Source of the DNA: Leptolyngbya sp. CCY15150 | GTDB lineage: Bacteria > Cyanobacteriota > Cyanobacteriia > RECH01 | Direction of reading: 5' to 3' | Assembly: GCF_016888135.1 (NCBI RefSeq) | Contig: NZ_JACSWB010000147.1 | Coordinates: forward strand, 186,001-250,000 | DNA length: 64,000 nt | In this document: one piece after another, positions 8,452-16,338 of the stretch | Numbering within the stretch: position 1 is the stretch's first letter | How the letters are laid out: each line of letters opens with the position of its first letter | Made by a program: the position numbers and the translations under genes | The notes under the pieces: generated by a model | What the model was told of the DNA's origin: nothing | Databases searched by the model: none | The model's input: only the letters and a program-made list of their open reading frames with translations

Positions 8452-9930
8452 TACAGGCGATAGAACAGTTCTACAAAGAAGTTTTAAAAAAGAGGCAAGG
8501 ACGGTCGAGATCTCACAGGAACAAGGAACATGTTGTTGGCGGCAAAGAGCTAGAGCGATCGCTGCCGAGGCTGAATGAGCCTGTAGATCTCCTTGACCTC
8601 ATGAATTATCTCAAATATTTGTGACTGTTATTAGAGACTTTTCTTAGAGACGTTTCAGCAAGGACGGTTCCAAACATCATCCTGATTGTGACATAAGACC
8701 TCCCCCTCACCGGATGGCTTGCTCCTATCAACTTGATAAGAAGCCGTTATGAAGCGGTGATAGATGAGGGCATGGCGAGTGGATATCCACAGCGATCGCT
8801 TGCCTCACTCCCATCGATCGCGGCTCATTGTAACCCTTACTCCCCTAGGGATGTAGGCTCTGCGATGCGCTCCTAGAAGGGCTCCTCCATCAGATTCAAC
8901 CTGCCAGAGAATAGGAGATGGATGGGTGCGCCGGGATTCTATAGGGATGCGATCGCTGCCTGCAACTGCTGTTCTGAATCGATGCATGGAGCCAAAAAGA
9001 TATATTTGTTAACACAATTAAGCTGAAGCGATCGCTGTGTTGTTTAGATTTATAGCTATAAGTAACAAAATATGAATCAATCTAACCTAATGTTGAAGGC
9101 ACTTTTGAACACAAGAAACCGGGGCAACAGCTTGGTACTATTAAAGGCAGATCATCAGAGTTTGTGAGTCAAATATCCTCTAATGTGTTTTGAATAATGT
9201 GTTTTGAACCTTTAGTTGATTTGAATCCTTGTCTTCAATGATCATCTTCTCAACTTTAGTTGCCTGAAAGGATGTTCAATTAGTGCTTAGATGATAGAGG
9301 CAGACGTTGATCGCTGGATGAAATGGTGAGCATACAATGCATCTAATGAGCTTTATGCACCTTAGATGATGTTAATCTTCACAATTTGACAGTTTTGATG
9401 GTAAGGCTAGTGACAAAGCGATCGCAATCATACGAAGCCCCCCAATCTAAATGTGTGAATGTGTGAGTATCGTAACCTCGCCTGTCTTCGGTGAAGCTTG
9501 ATCGTTGACCCGTCATTCCTAAGTTTTAGTTCTCTTTTGCTTAGGCTAGCAGTCAGATGTACTCAACATGGTGTCTTGTTGAGGCGGTAGGCGCTGTTTA
9601 GCGTTCAAGGATAAACAATGCAGCCGGGCAGACCATGGCTCTATCGAAAGAAGGGTCGGTTTGTGGATGCATTCATCCCTCTGATCCCCTATCTCCTTGA
9701 CCGGTTATCCCTGGTTCGTACACCCAAGAATGGCTGTATGATAAGTCTGGATTATTTTTCGCATAAACAAGAATCATTTTGCTTTATATTGTCAAACCTG
9801 ATCCACCACCTGTATTCTTAATCTTGGGAATTTTACGGTGCTTTTCTGAATAATTAAAATCGACCATCCCGTCGATCACGTCAGAAAAAGGTTTAGAAGT
9901 TTTGTCAGTTTTCTTTGTGGGAGACGAGAG
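8452..9930. promoter_or_regulatory. Long divergent non-coding region between ndhF4 and ccmK2
   Basis: About 1.48 kb without a convincing protein gene; the longest frames (8805-8987 minus and 9618-9821 plus) have no family resemblance or good start. The central part (about 9000-9500) is AT-richer than the flanking genes. One TTA-N7-TAA site occurs at 9009-9021, the loose pattern bound by LysR-type carbon regulators such as CmpR, but such a short motif arises often by chance. A GGGAG ribosome binding site precedes the ccmK2 ATG. The region should contain the promoters of both CO2-concentrating operons and is long enough for a small or antisense RNA. Confidence 0.55.
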
Positions 9931-10239
9931 ATGCCAATCGCAGTCGGAATGATTGAAACCAGGGGATTTCCCGCTGTTGTGGAAGCGGCTGATGCCATGG
10001 TCAAAGCGGCGCGTGTCACTCTAGTCGGCTATGAAAAAATCGGCAGTGGACGTGTCACCGTGATTGTGCGTGGCGATGTCTCTGAAGTACAGGCTTCCAT
10101 ATCAGCAGGGATTGACTGTACAAAGCGGGTGAATGGGGGGGAAGTTCTCTCCACCCACATCATTGCTCGCCCCCACGAGAACTTAGAGTACGTGCTGCCC
10201 ATTCGCTATACCGAAGCCGTTGAGCAGTTCCGGACTTAA
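9931..10239 (+). CDS. ccmK2: Carboxysome shell protein CcmK2
   Basis: A 102-residue single BMC-domain protein forming hexameric tiles of the beta-carboxysome shell. It carries [40 protein letters not shown], and ends [13 protein letters not shown]. The short C-terminus and the R in ETRGFP match CcmK2 of other species. The KIGSGR segment lines the hexamer pore through which bicarbonate and sugar phosphates are thought to pass. First gene of the ccm operon, with GGGAGACGAGAG just before the ATG. The next gene, 144 bases on, is a close paralogue. Confidence 0.95.
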   Translation: MPIAVGMIETRGFPAVVEAADAMVKAARVTLVGYEKIGSGRVTVIVRGDVSEVQASISAGIDCTKRVNGGEVLSTHIIARPHENLEYVLPIRYTEAVEQFRT

Positions 10240-10383
10240 AAGAGTCTCGTTGTTGGTGTTTGCATCAGCACCCTTGGTTTGTCTTCAGTTGTACCTTAAG
10301 GTGTCATTCTGAAGATAGGCAGGGAACGAGTGCCACGATACAAAAGTTTGTTCATTACGTTAACTGGAAGGGAGTAAGGTCTC

Positions 10384-10725
10384 ATGTCAATTGCAGTTGG
10401 AATGGTAGAAACGCTAGGGTTCCCCGCTGTTGTGGAAGCCGCTGATGCGATGGTCAAGGCTGCTCGGGTCACCTTGGTGGGCTACGAAAAGATTGGTAGC
10501 GGTCGCGTGACCGTGATTGTCCGGGGTGATGTCTCTGAAGTGCAAGCTTCTGTGGCTGCCGGTATCGAGAATGTGAAGCGCGTCAACGGCGGTCAAGTTC
10601 TTTCCACCCACATCATTGCTCGTCCCCACGAAAACCTAGAGTATGTGCTGCCGATTCGCTACACCGAAGCCGTTGAAGCATTCCGGGAAAGCGTCACCGG
10701 TATTCGTCCGATGAACCGTCCATAG
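10384..10725 (+). CDS. ccmK1: Carboxysome shell protein CcmK1
   Basis: A 113-residue BMC-domain protein nearly identical to CcmK2 over the first 95 residues but with METLGFP-type wording (MVETLGFP), [17 protein letters not shown] in the variable helix, and a longer C-terminal tail ([12 protein letters not shown]). These features match CcmK1. It forms shell hexamers with or beside CcmK2. The ATG follows a GGAAGGGAG ribosome binding site. The high nucleotide similarity to ccmK2 could allow gene conversion. The stop is only five bases before the degenerate ccmL copy described below. Confidence 0.95.
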   Translation: MSIAVGMVETLGFPAVVEAADAMVKAARVTLVGYEKIGSGRVTVIVRGDVSEVQASVAAGIENVKRVNGGQVLSTHIIARPHENLEYVLPIRYTEAVEAFRESVTGIRPMNRP

Positions 10726-10730
10726 ACCTG

Positions 10731-10787
10731 AAGCAGCTTGCTAAGGTTTGTGGAATGGTAGTCAGCGCTCAACAAGATCCGAGGTTC
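10731..10787 (+). pseudogene. Degenerate duplicate of the ccmL 5' end
   Basis: Bases 10731-10787 align without gaps to the first 57 bases of ccmL (10789-10845), with 44 of 57 identical by eye. Read in the matching frame the copy gives QLAKVCGMVVSAQQDPRF against QIAKVCGTVVSTQKDPSL in CcmL. Most of the differences fall on third codon positions, so the copy once evolved as coding sequence. Its start codon position is AAG instead of ATG. The offset of 58 bases puts it out of frame with ccmL. Its CCGAGG codons now supply the Shine-Dalgarno sequence of the real gene. Best read as a remnant of a second ccmL allele left by recombination. Confidence 0.8.
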
Positions 10788-10788
10788 G

Positions 10789-11091
10789 ATGCAGATTGCG
10801 AAGGTGTGCGGTACGGTCGTCAGCACTCAAAAAGATCCAAGTTTAACTGGGGTCAAGTTCTTGTTACTCCAATTGCTCGATGAACAGGGAAACCCGTTGC
10901 CCGAGTATGAGGTGGCTGCAGATACGGTGGGTGCTGGGGTTGATGAATGGGTGTTGGTGAGCCGAGGCAGTGCTGCTCGACAGGTGAGCGGCAGTGAATC
11001 GCGTCCACTGGATGCTTTGGTCATTGGCATTATCGATACCGTCAGCCTAGACAATCGCTTGTTTTACAGTAAACGCGACTCGGATCGCTGA
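10789..11091 (+). CDS. ccmL: Carboxysome vertex protein CcmL
   Basis: A 100-residue EutN/CcmL-fold protein that forms the pentamers closing the twelve vertices of the shell. Motifs are QIAKVCGTVVSTQKDPSLTG at the start, KFLLLQLLDEQGNPLP in the middle and DALVIGIIDTVSLD near the end. Length is normal. The ATG at 10789 has GAGG only four bases upstream, inside the degenerate copy of its own 5' end. An overlapping out-of-frame reading frame opens at ATG 10755 and ends at 10883, so ribosomes starting there would read through the ccmL start. Confidence 0.95.
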   Translation: MQIAKVCGTVVSTQKDPSLTGVKFLLLQLLDEQGNPLPEYEVAADTVGAGVDEWVLVSRGSAARQVSGSESRPLDALVIGIIDTVSLDNRLFYSKRDSDR

Positions 11092-11103
11092 CGTTTAGGG
11101 TTC

Positions 11104-11141
11104 GGAGGTAAGGGCGATCGCTTCTGGTTGCTCTTACCTCT
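11104..11141 (+). other. 12-bp intercistronic hairpin between ccmL and ccmM
   Basis: GGAGGTAAGGGC (11104-11115) pairs along its full length with GCTCTTACCTCT (11130-11141), including two G-U pairs, around a 14-base loop containing most of a HIP1 site. No T-run follows, so a classical terminator is unlikely. A hairpin here could protect or define the ends of processed ccm transcripts and so tune the amount of vertex protein against scaffold. Confidence 0.6.
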
Positions 11142-11279
11142 AGAATTACCGGCTGGGGGTGAAGTCTAAAAGGCAGCGATCGCTGCATCCATCTAGGGAT
11201 GTTTGATTGCCGTCTGGAGTTTAGGCAAGGGAAGCATCGCCCTAGCTTACTGGTTTGTATTGCTTAGAAGGGAATGCTT

Positions 11280-13295
11280 ATGGTAGCTCATTACTCCGCT
11301 ACTCCCCCAACACCATGGTCTAAAAGCTTGGCACAGCCTCAAATTCACGACACGGCCTACGTTCATTCATTCGCCAATATCATTGGTGATGTTTGTATTG
11401 GAGCTGGCGTAGTGGTCGCTCCAGGGACCTCCATCCGGGCGGATGAGGGGCACCCATTTTTTATTGGTGAGGGCAGTCGTGTTCAAGATGGTGCTGTCAT
11501 TCATGGCTTAGATCAGGGTCAAGTGGTGGGAGATAATGACCGCTCCTACTCCGTTTGGATTGGGCAACGAGTCACCCTCACTCACATGGCGCTGATCCAT
11601 GGCCCAGCCTATGTTGGGGATGATTGCTTTATCGGATTTCGCTCCACCCTGTTCAATGCTCGCATTGGTCAAGGCTGCATCATTATGATGCACGTGTTGA
11701 TTCAAGACGTGGAAATTCCACCTGGAAAATTTGTGCCATCTGGTTCCGTGATCACGTCTCAGCAACAAGCCGATCAGTTACCGGATGTGCAAGAAGCCGA
11801 TAGTCGCTTTGTGCAACATGTGGTGGGTGTCCATGAATCCGTGCGATCGCATCCCCATCAAGCGGAGAACGCCGTGCAGGTATCTACCCTGCGCCGTGAG
11901 TTAGAGCAGGTATACCAAGCAAGTGGTGATAGTGCTGACAGGGTCAATGATAGCGATGGGCAGGTACAACGTATGAAATTGAGTCCAGAAGTAGTAGAGC
12001 AGGTGCATCAACTGTTGACTCAGGGCTATCGCATTAGCACTGAGTTTGCCGATGCGCGTCGATATCGGATTAGTTCGTGGAAGACAGGGCCGTCGATTTC
12101 TGCCGGACAGCGATCGGAGGTGATTGCTGCCCTAGAGCGATGTTTGGATGAACATAGCCAAGAATATGTCCGCATGATTGGTGTGGATACGGGGTCTAAG
12201 CGACGGGTGGCTGAGGTGATGTTGCAGCGTCCGGGCGATCGCAATGGCAACTCCGCCCCCTCCCAGGATCGTCGCTCCACCTCCAACTATTCGCCCTATC
12301 AGTCTGGGCAAGCGATCGCCTCTCCGTCTTCCGAGCCTGTCTCTGGCGATATTGCTGAGCAGGTGCGTCAGCTTCTATCCCAGGGTTACCGGATCGGTAT
12401 GGAGCATGTGGATGCTCGCCGCTTCCGCACAGGCACGTGGAAGAGCTGCGCCCCCATTCAGTCTACGCGCTTGAATGAGGTGATGGCTGGCTTGGAAGCC
12501 TGTATGGCAGACCATGCCGGAGAATATGTGCGCTTGATTGGCATTGATACCCAATCTCGGCGACGGGTCTTGGAAACGGTGGTGCAGCGCCCCGGTGAGG
12601 CACCGAAGTCTGTTGCCAGCGGCGGACAGCGCAGCAACGGTGCCAGCTATGCATCGGCACCCTCCGCAAGCAGTGCGGGCCTGAGCCGTGAAGTGGCCGA
12701 TCAAGTCCATCAACTCCTGTCCCAGGGCTATCAGATTGGTACAGAGCATGTGGATGCTCGCCGCTTCCGCACAGGCACGTGGAAGAGCTGCTCACCCATT
12801 GAAGCAACCCGTCCTAACGATGTGATCGCCGCATTAAACGCCTGCATGGTCGAACATGCTGGGGAATATGTGCGGATGATTGGTATTGATACTCGGTCGC
12901 GCCGCCGGGTGGCAGAGGTGATGATTCAACGGCCAGGCGATAGCGCTCCCAAGGCTTCTGCATCGAGCAGTAGCTACGCGGCACGAACCAGTACGTCGTC
13001 TTCGAACGGTTCTGGATCACGATCCTCGTCAACATCTGTAGGCAGTGATGTGGCAGATCAGGTGCGTCAGCTCCTGTCCCAAGGCTACCGGATCGGTATG
13101 GAACATGTGGATGCTCGTCGCTTCCGCACGGGTACGTGGAAAAACTGTGCGCCGGTTCAATCCACCCGCCCTGATGATGTGATGTCAGCCCTGTCTGCCT
13201 GTATGGCGGAGCATCAAGGTGAATATGTTCGCCTGATTGGGATTGATACCAAATCCAAGAAACGGGTCGCTGAGATCATGGTTCAGCGTCCATAG
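11280..13295 (+). CDS. ccmM: Carboxysome scaffold CcmM: gamma-carbonic anhydrase domain plus four SSUL modules
   Basis: A 671-residue protein. Residues 1-200 form a left-handed beta-helix gamma-carbonic anhydrase domain with His75, His102 and His107 in the metal-binding positions. Four Rubisco-small-subunit-like modules follow, starting near residues 232, 355, 468 and 588 (pattern [20 protein letters not shown]), separated by Ser-rich linkers. They crosslink Rubisco into the carboxysome core. The ATG at 11280 is preferred over 11274: it follows AGAAGGGA and gives the family N-terminus and histidine numbering. An in-frame ATG at 11973 ([13 protein letters not shown]) would yield a short SSUL-only form like M35. 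The cysteines at 194 and 200 required by the active orthologue are absent (both Gln), and SSUL1 lacks one cysteine of the redox pair. Confidence 0.96.
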   Translation: MVAHYSATPPTPWSKSLAQPQIHDTAYVHSFANIIGDVCIGAGVVVAPGTSIRADEGHPFFIGEGSRVQDGAVIHGLDQGQVVGDNDRSYSVWIGQRVTLTHMALIHGPAYVGDDCFIGFRSTLFNARIGQGCIIMMHVLIQDVEIPPGKFVPSGSVITSQQQADQLPDVQEADSRFVQHVVGVHESVRSHPHQAENAVQVSTLRRELEQVYQASGDSADRVNDSDGQVQRMKLSPEVVEQVHQLLTQGYRISTEFADARRYRISSWKTGPSISAGQRSEVIAALERCLDEHSQEYVRMIGVDTGSKRRVAEVMLQRPGDRNGNSAPSQDRRSTSNYSPYQSGQAIASPSSEPVSGDIAEQVRQLLSQGYRIGMEHVDARRFRTGTWKSCAPIQSTRLNEVMAGLEACMADHAGEYVRLIGIDTQSRRRVLETVVQRPGEAPKSVASGGQRSNGASYASAPSASSAGLSREVADQVHQLLSQGYQIGTEHVDARRFRTGTWKSCSPIEATRPNDVIAALNACMVEHAGEYVRMIGIDTRSRRRVAEVMIQRPGDSAPKASASSSSYAARTSTSSSNGSGSRSSSTSVGSDVADQVRQLLSQGYRIGMEHVDARRFRTGTWKNCAPVQSTRPDDVMSALSACMAEHQGEYVRLIGIDTKSKKRVAEIMVQRP

Positions 13296-13319
13296 CTGAC
13301 CTCTGACTGACGTCTAGAA

Positions 13320-13352
13320 CTGGCGGTTGCATGAAGGATGCTAAGCCGCCAG
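13320..13352 (+). other. Hairpin downstream of ccmM
   Basis: CTGGCGG (13320-13326) pairs with CCGCCAG (13346-13352), with an inner GCAT/ATGC pair. It begins 24 bases after the ccmM stop and has no T-run. It may mark a processing or partial termination point before ccmN. Confidence 0.5.
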
Positions 13353-13532
13353 GCTAGGCTTGGTTCAATCTGTTGATCAAGCATCATATGCCAGACCTGT
13401 GAGACAAGAGAGAACTAGATGCGGACGTCTAGGAGCATCGATCTGTTTCGGTGACCGCGTCTGCTTTTAGATGATGCAGTTTTCATCAATCGAATTGTTT
13501 CACGTTCCTGGTTTCCCCAACGAACTGAGTCC

Positions 13533-14354
13533 ATGAGTTTGCCACTCCTGCCACCTACCAATGACACCCATTTCATCCTCAGTGGCGATGTGACCCTGCA
13601 TCCTGGAACAGCGATCGCTCCCGGCGTGGTTCTTCAGGCTGATCCTGGAAGTCGCATTATTATTGAGGCAGGAGTGTGCATTGGTATGGGTTCGGTGCTG
13701 CATGCCTACCAAGGTACGGTGCATCTTGAACAGGGAGTGATTCTGGGCCTGCAGGTGTTAGTGGTAGGAGCAGGACGGGTGGGGCAGAATGCCTGTCTTG
13801 GATCAGGGGTGACCATCTTTGCCTGTGATGTGGCGGCAGGATCTGTGGTACCAGCAGGAACGCTCCTCGGGCAGATGGGGCGGCAAGCGGTGGCCCAGGC
13901 CGGAACATCGCCCTTCATCTCTAGCCCAACGGCCTTACCGCAGGCGGTGGGGCAGGTTGTGGAGCAGATCGTGGAGCATACCGTAAGCGAAACGCAGTTT
14001 AGGTCTGTAACCTTAACCGATCGAGAGCTCAGCGCGGATCCTTGGGAAGACGAAAGCAGTGACGCTGAGAGCAGTCTTAGATCGCACCATCCGTCTACAG
14101 GATCTACACCACCAAAGCCGTCTTCAGAGCTATCTCCAGAACCATCTAAGGCCAACGCATCGGCAAGCAACGCATCGGAGAACGGTGCAACGGGGGGCGG
14201 CTCCGATGCACCGTCCTCCCAGCTCACCTCCCAGCCAACGATGCAGACCCCCGTCTATGGGCAAGCCTCTCTCGATCGCTTAATGGGCATGTTGTTCCCC
14301 CATCGGCAAGCGCTGCAATCAGACTCAGACGAGCCGAATACGCCTAATTCGTAG
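13533..14354 (+). CDS. ccmN: Carboxysome assembly protein CcmN
   Basis: A 273-residue protein. The first 130 residues are a hexapeptide-repeat beta-helix (for example VTLHPGTAIAPGVVLQADPG) that binds the CcmM gamma-CA domain. A long disordered Ser/Pro-rich linker follows (about 150-240). The C-terminal amphipathic helix YGQASLDRLMGMLFPHR (242-258) is the encapsulation peptide that docks onto shell CcmK proteins. An acidic tail (QSDSDEPNTPNS) follows the peptide. The 237-base gap from ccmM contains the hairpin listed separately. CcmN links the Rubisco core to the shell, so it is essential in strains where it has been tested. Confidence 0.92.
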   Translation: MSLPLLPPTNDTHFILSGDVTLHPGTAIAPGVVLQADPGSRIIIEAGVCIGMGSVLHAYQGTVHLEQGVILGLQVLVVGAGRVGQNACLGSGVTIFACDVAAGSVVPAGTLLGQMGRQAVAQAGTSPFISSPTALPQAVGQVVEQIVEHTVSETQFRSVTLTDRELSADPWEDESSDAESSLRSHHPSTGSTPPKPSSELSPEPSKANASASNASENGATGGGSDAPSSQLTSQPTMQTPVYGQASLDRLMGMLFPHRQALQSDSDEPNTPNS

Positions 14355-14630
14355 GGCACAGCTATGAATCTACGAGATAATTTTAATGGCAGGCTAAGAT
14401 AGAGCTAAGCAACCCATGTTGTTGGGTTCGTCTAGTTTGATTCAGTCGTCTCTGGTGAGTTGACCTTGCTAGAGAGAGCAAAACATTCCCGGAAGCGGGC
14501 GGTTATCTAATGTAGCGACTCAATCCGGTCGAGGCTCAATCATGGACGGTGATGATCCGACGCTCATGTCATCTCCATGATGGTCAGCACGCGGTGTAGA
14601 TGCTCACCCACAGGACGCACGAGGGCAATC

Positions 14631-15503
14631 ATGGAGCTTCGTAATCCACCATCAAAATTTATTCAAGCCGCTGGGCGATCGATCGACTTCCGAGATCAGG
14701 CCCTCGGATTGGTCTCGACCCGCAGCTTTCCAGCGATCGTGGGCACTGCCGATATGATGCTCAAGTCATCTGGGGTGAGGCTTGTGGGGTATGAAAAAAT
14801 TGGTAGCGGTTACTGCACGGCGGTGGTGCGAGGCAACCTATCGGATGTGCGCATTGCGGTGGAGGCTGGAGCTGAGACTGCTGAACAATTTGGCCAATTC
14901 ATTTCAAAGCTGGTAATTTCTCGACCGTTGCCCAACCTTGATGCGGTGCTGCCCATTGGCAGTCGTCTTGCCAGCATCGTGGAGGGACGCGGCCATAACC
15001 GTCTGAGTAATCAAGCGGTTGGCTTGGTGGAAACCCGTGGTTTTCCAGCCATGGTGGGAGCCTGTGATGCCATGCTTAAGGCGGCTGATGTGCAGCTTGC
15101 TTCCTACGAAATGGTGGGGGCAGGGCTCTGCACAGCCATTATTCGGGGCCGGGTGGCAGATGTGGCGGTGGCGGTGGAAGCTGGGATGCATGAAGCAGAG
15201 CGCATCGGTGAGCTCCATGCTGTGATGATTATTCCTCGGCCGCTGGATGATTTGGAAGATACGCTGCCGGTGGCGAGCTGTTGGATTGAGCGGCCCGAAC
15301 CGCTGTCTATCCCCCTCGATCTCCAGGATCCTCAGGAAGAAGAGCTAGTTGAACTGCCCGATTTGCGATCGCTTCCCCAGTCTCAGGAAGAAGCGCTAGA
15401 ACCTCCCATGCAGGATGAAGAGGTTCTAGAAGTTTTTGAGCCAGAAGTAGTACAGCATCCAGAATCTCTCTCCCAAGATTTGCCTGATCACGATCGGGGT
15501 TAG
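14631..15503 (+). CDS. ccmO: Carboxysome shell protein CcmO (tandem BMC domains)
   Basis: A 290-residue protein with two BMC domains, the first around residues 25-105 ([29 protein letters not shown]) and the second around 130-215 (QAVGLVETRGFPAMVGACDA). Tandem-BMC proteins form trimers that look like hexamers and sit at facet joins. The last 70 residues are very acidic and proline-rich (PQEEELVELPDLRS, MQDEEVLEVFEPEV) and predicted to be disordered. The ATG at 14631 follows GAGGG and gives a family-like start (MELRNPPSKF); the in-frame ATG at 14577 would add a Cys/Arg-rich leader. Last gene of the main ccm cluster, convergent with the next gene. Confidence 0.92.
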   Translation: MELRNPPSKFIQAAGRSIDFRDQALGLVSTRSFPAIVGTADMMLKSSGVRLVGYEKIGSGYCTAVVRGNLSDVRIAVEAGAETAEQFGQFISKLVISRPLPNLDAVLPIGSRLASIVEGRGHNRLSNQAVGLVETRGFPAMVGACDAMLKAADVQLASYEMVGAGLCTAIIRGRVADVAVAVEAGMHEAERIGELHAVMIIPRPLDDLEDTLPVASCWIERPEPLSIPLDLQDPQEEELVELPDLRSLPQSQEEALEPPMQDEEVLEVFEPEVVQHPESLSQDLPDHDRG

Positions 15504-15533
15504 GCAGGACAGGGATCTTGGATGCTGCCCGTA

Positions 15534-16271
15534 TTAGCTAACGGATTGGACGGCGAAAAACTCGCAGTGGAGCTGGTTGAGCAGGGAACGGTACATCACG
15601 TCTAGTTCGTCTACCGTTGCCGCGCCATCCAGGGCGATCGCTCCTTGGTGAGACGATTCTCCGTCAGGGTGGAGGGCAATCACTTGATCGGCCCCATCAC
15701 GACAGGCCTTCTCGGTGTTGATCTGGGCGCTGGCCAGCATAGGAATCGTAGTGGCATCCTGATAGCGATCGCTACCTAGGGCATGGTGCGTGTGAATCAA
15801 CTTAATGAGCTGGCGTTGCTTAAGCTCCAGCCCGACCCAGCCCGATAGCCAAGAATGGGTATGAATCAGCGGATAGAGAATGCCGGATTTACTTTGGTAT
15901 TGAACAAATGCTTTGACAAAGTCTGGCAACACTTGATAAGTGTCATCGGCAGACAACGGTGCTGCTTCTCCAGCCATCAGTCGAATGGTGCGACATCCGT
16001 CCAGATGCTCAACCTCAGAGAGCTGCTCTGGATCGGTACATCGAGTGAACATATCCACCTGCCAACCCATTTGGGCTAGTCCTTCACCCAGCTTTTTCAC
16101 ATAAGCACTCTGAACACTAGCGATACCGTTTGTTGCCAACGTCGCTGGATCAGCATGGACGGAAATCAAGGCAACATGCCCTCTTCGTTTCGCTAACATA
16201 GTCTTTAAGTATGAATACTCACTAAGTTGAATCCCCCTAAGCTTACGCTGCTTGGGGACAAAAGGCATCAA
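15534..16271 (-). CDS. Truncated GT4-type glycosyltransferase, N-terminal domain only
   Basis: The 245-residue product resembles the N-terminal half of cyanobacterial GT-B glycosyltransferases: HVALISVHADPATLATNG, GWQVDMFTRCTDPEQ, YPLIHTHSWLSGWVGLELKQ and IKLIHTHHALGSDRYQ. Intact relatives have a GGQN-type substrate loop where this one reads NGIASVQ, and they continue into a nucleotide-sugar binding domain, absent here. The last 35 residues have no resemblance. It is therefore either a decaying gene or a non-catalytic remnant. An alternative start is ATG at 16199 (MLAKRRGHVALI), closer to family N-termini. It converges on ccmO with only 30 bases between stops. Confidence 0.6.
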   Translation of the reverse strand: MMPFVPKQRKLRGIQLSEYSYLKTMLAKRRGHVALISVHADPATLATNGIASVQSAYVKKLGEGLAQMGWQVDMFTRCTDPEQLSEVEHLDGCRTIRLMAGEAAPLSADDTYQVLPDFVKAFVQYQSKSGILYPLIHTHSWLSGWVGLELKQRQLIKLIHTHHALGSDRYQDATTIPMLASAQINTEKACRDGADQVIALHPDGESSHQGAIALDGAATVDELDVMYRSLLNQLHCEFFAVQSVS

Positions 16272-16338
16272 CCCAGAGACCTACTCCTTTAAGGCAAATT
16301 TAACGATTCCCCTCATGAGTCCCAAGATTTTCTGTGGC

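Noticed and set aside
9009-9021. TTA-N7-TAA as a definite CmpR/CbbR-type site
   Set aside because: The motif is too short and the region is AT-rich; kept only as a mention in the intergenic entry.
9618-9821. 67-codon plus-strand frame upstream of ccmK2
   Set aside because: Composition is unlike a real protein, no ribosome binding site, and it occupies the likely promoter region.
13706-14227. Minus-strand frame of 173 codons opposite ccmN
   Set aside because: Product is Ser/Pro/Cys-rich and mirrors the low-complexity linker of CcmN; the plus-strand gene is certain.
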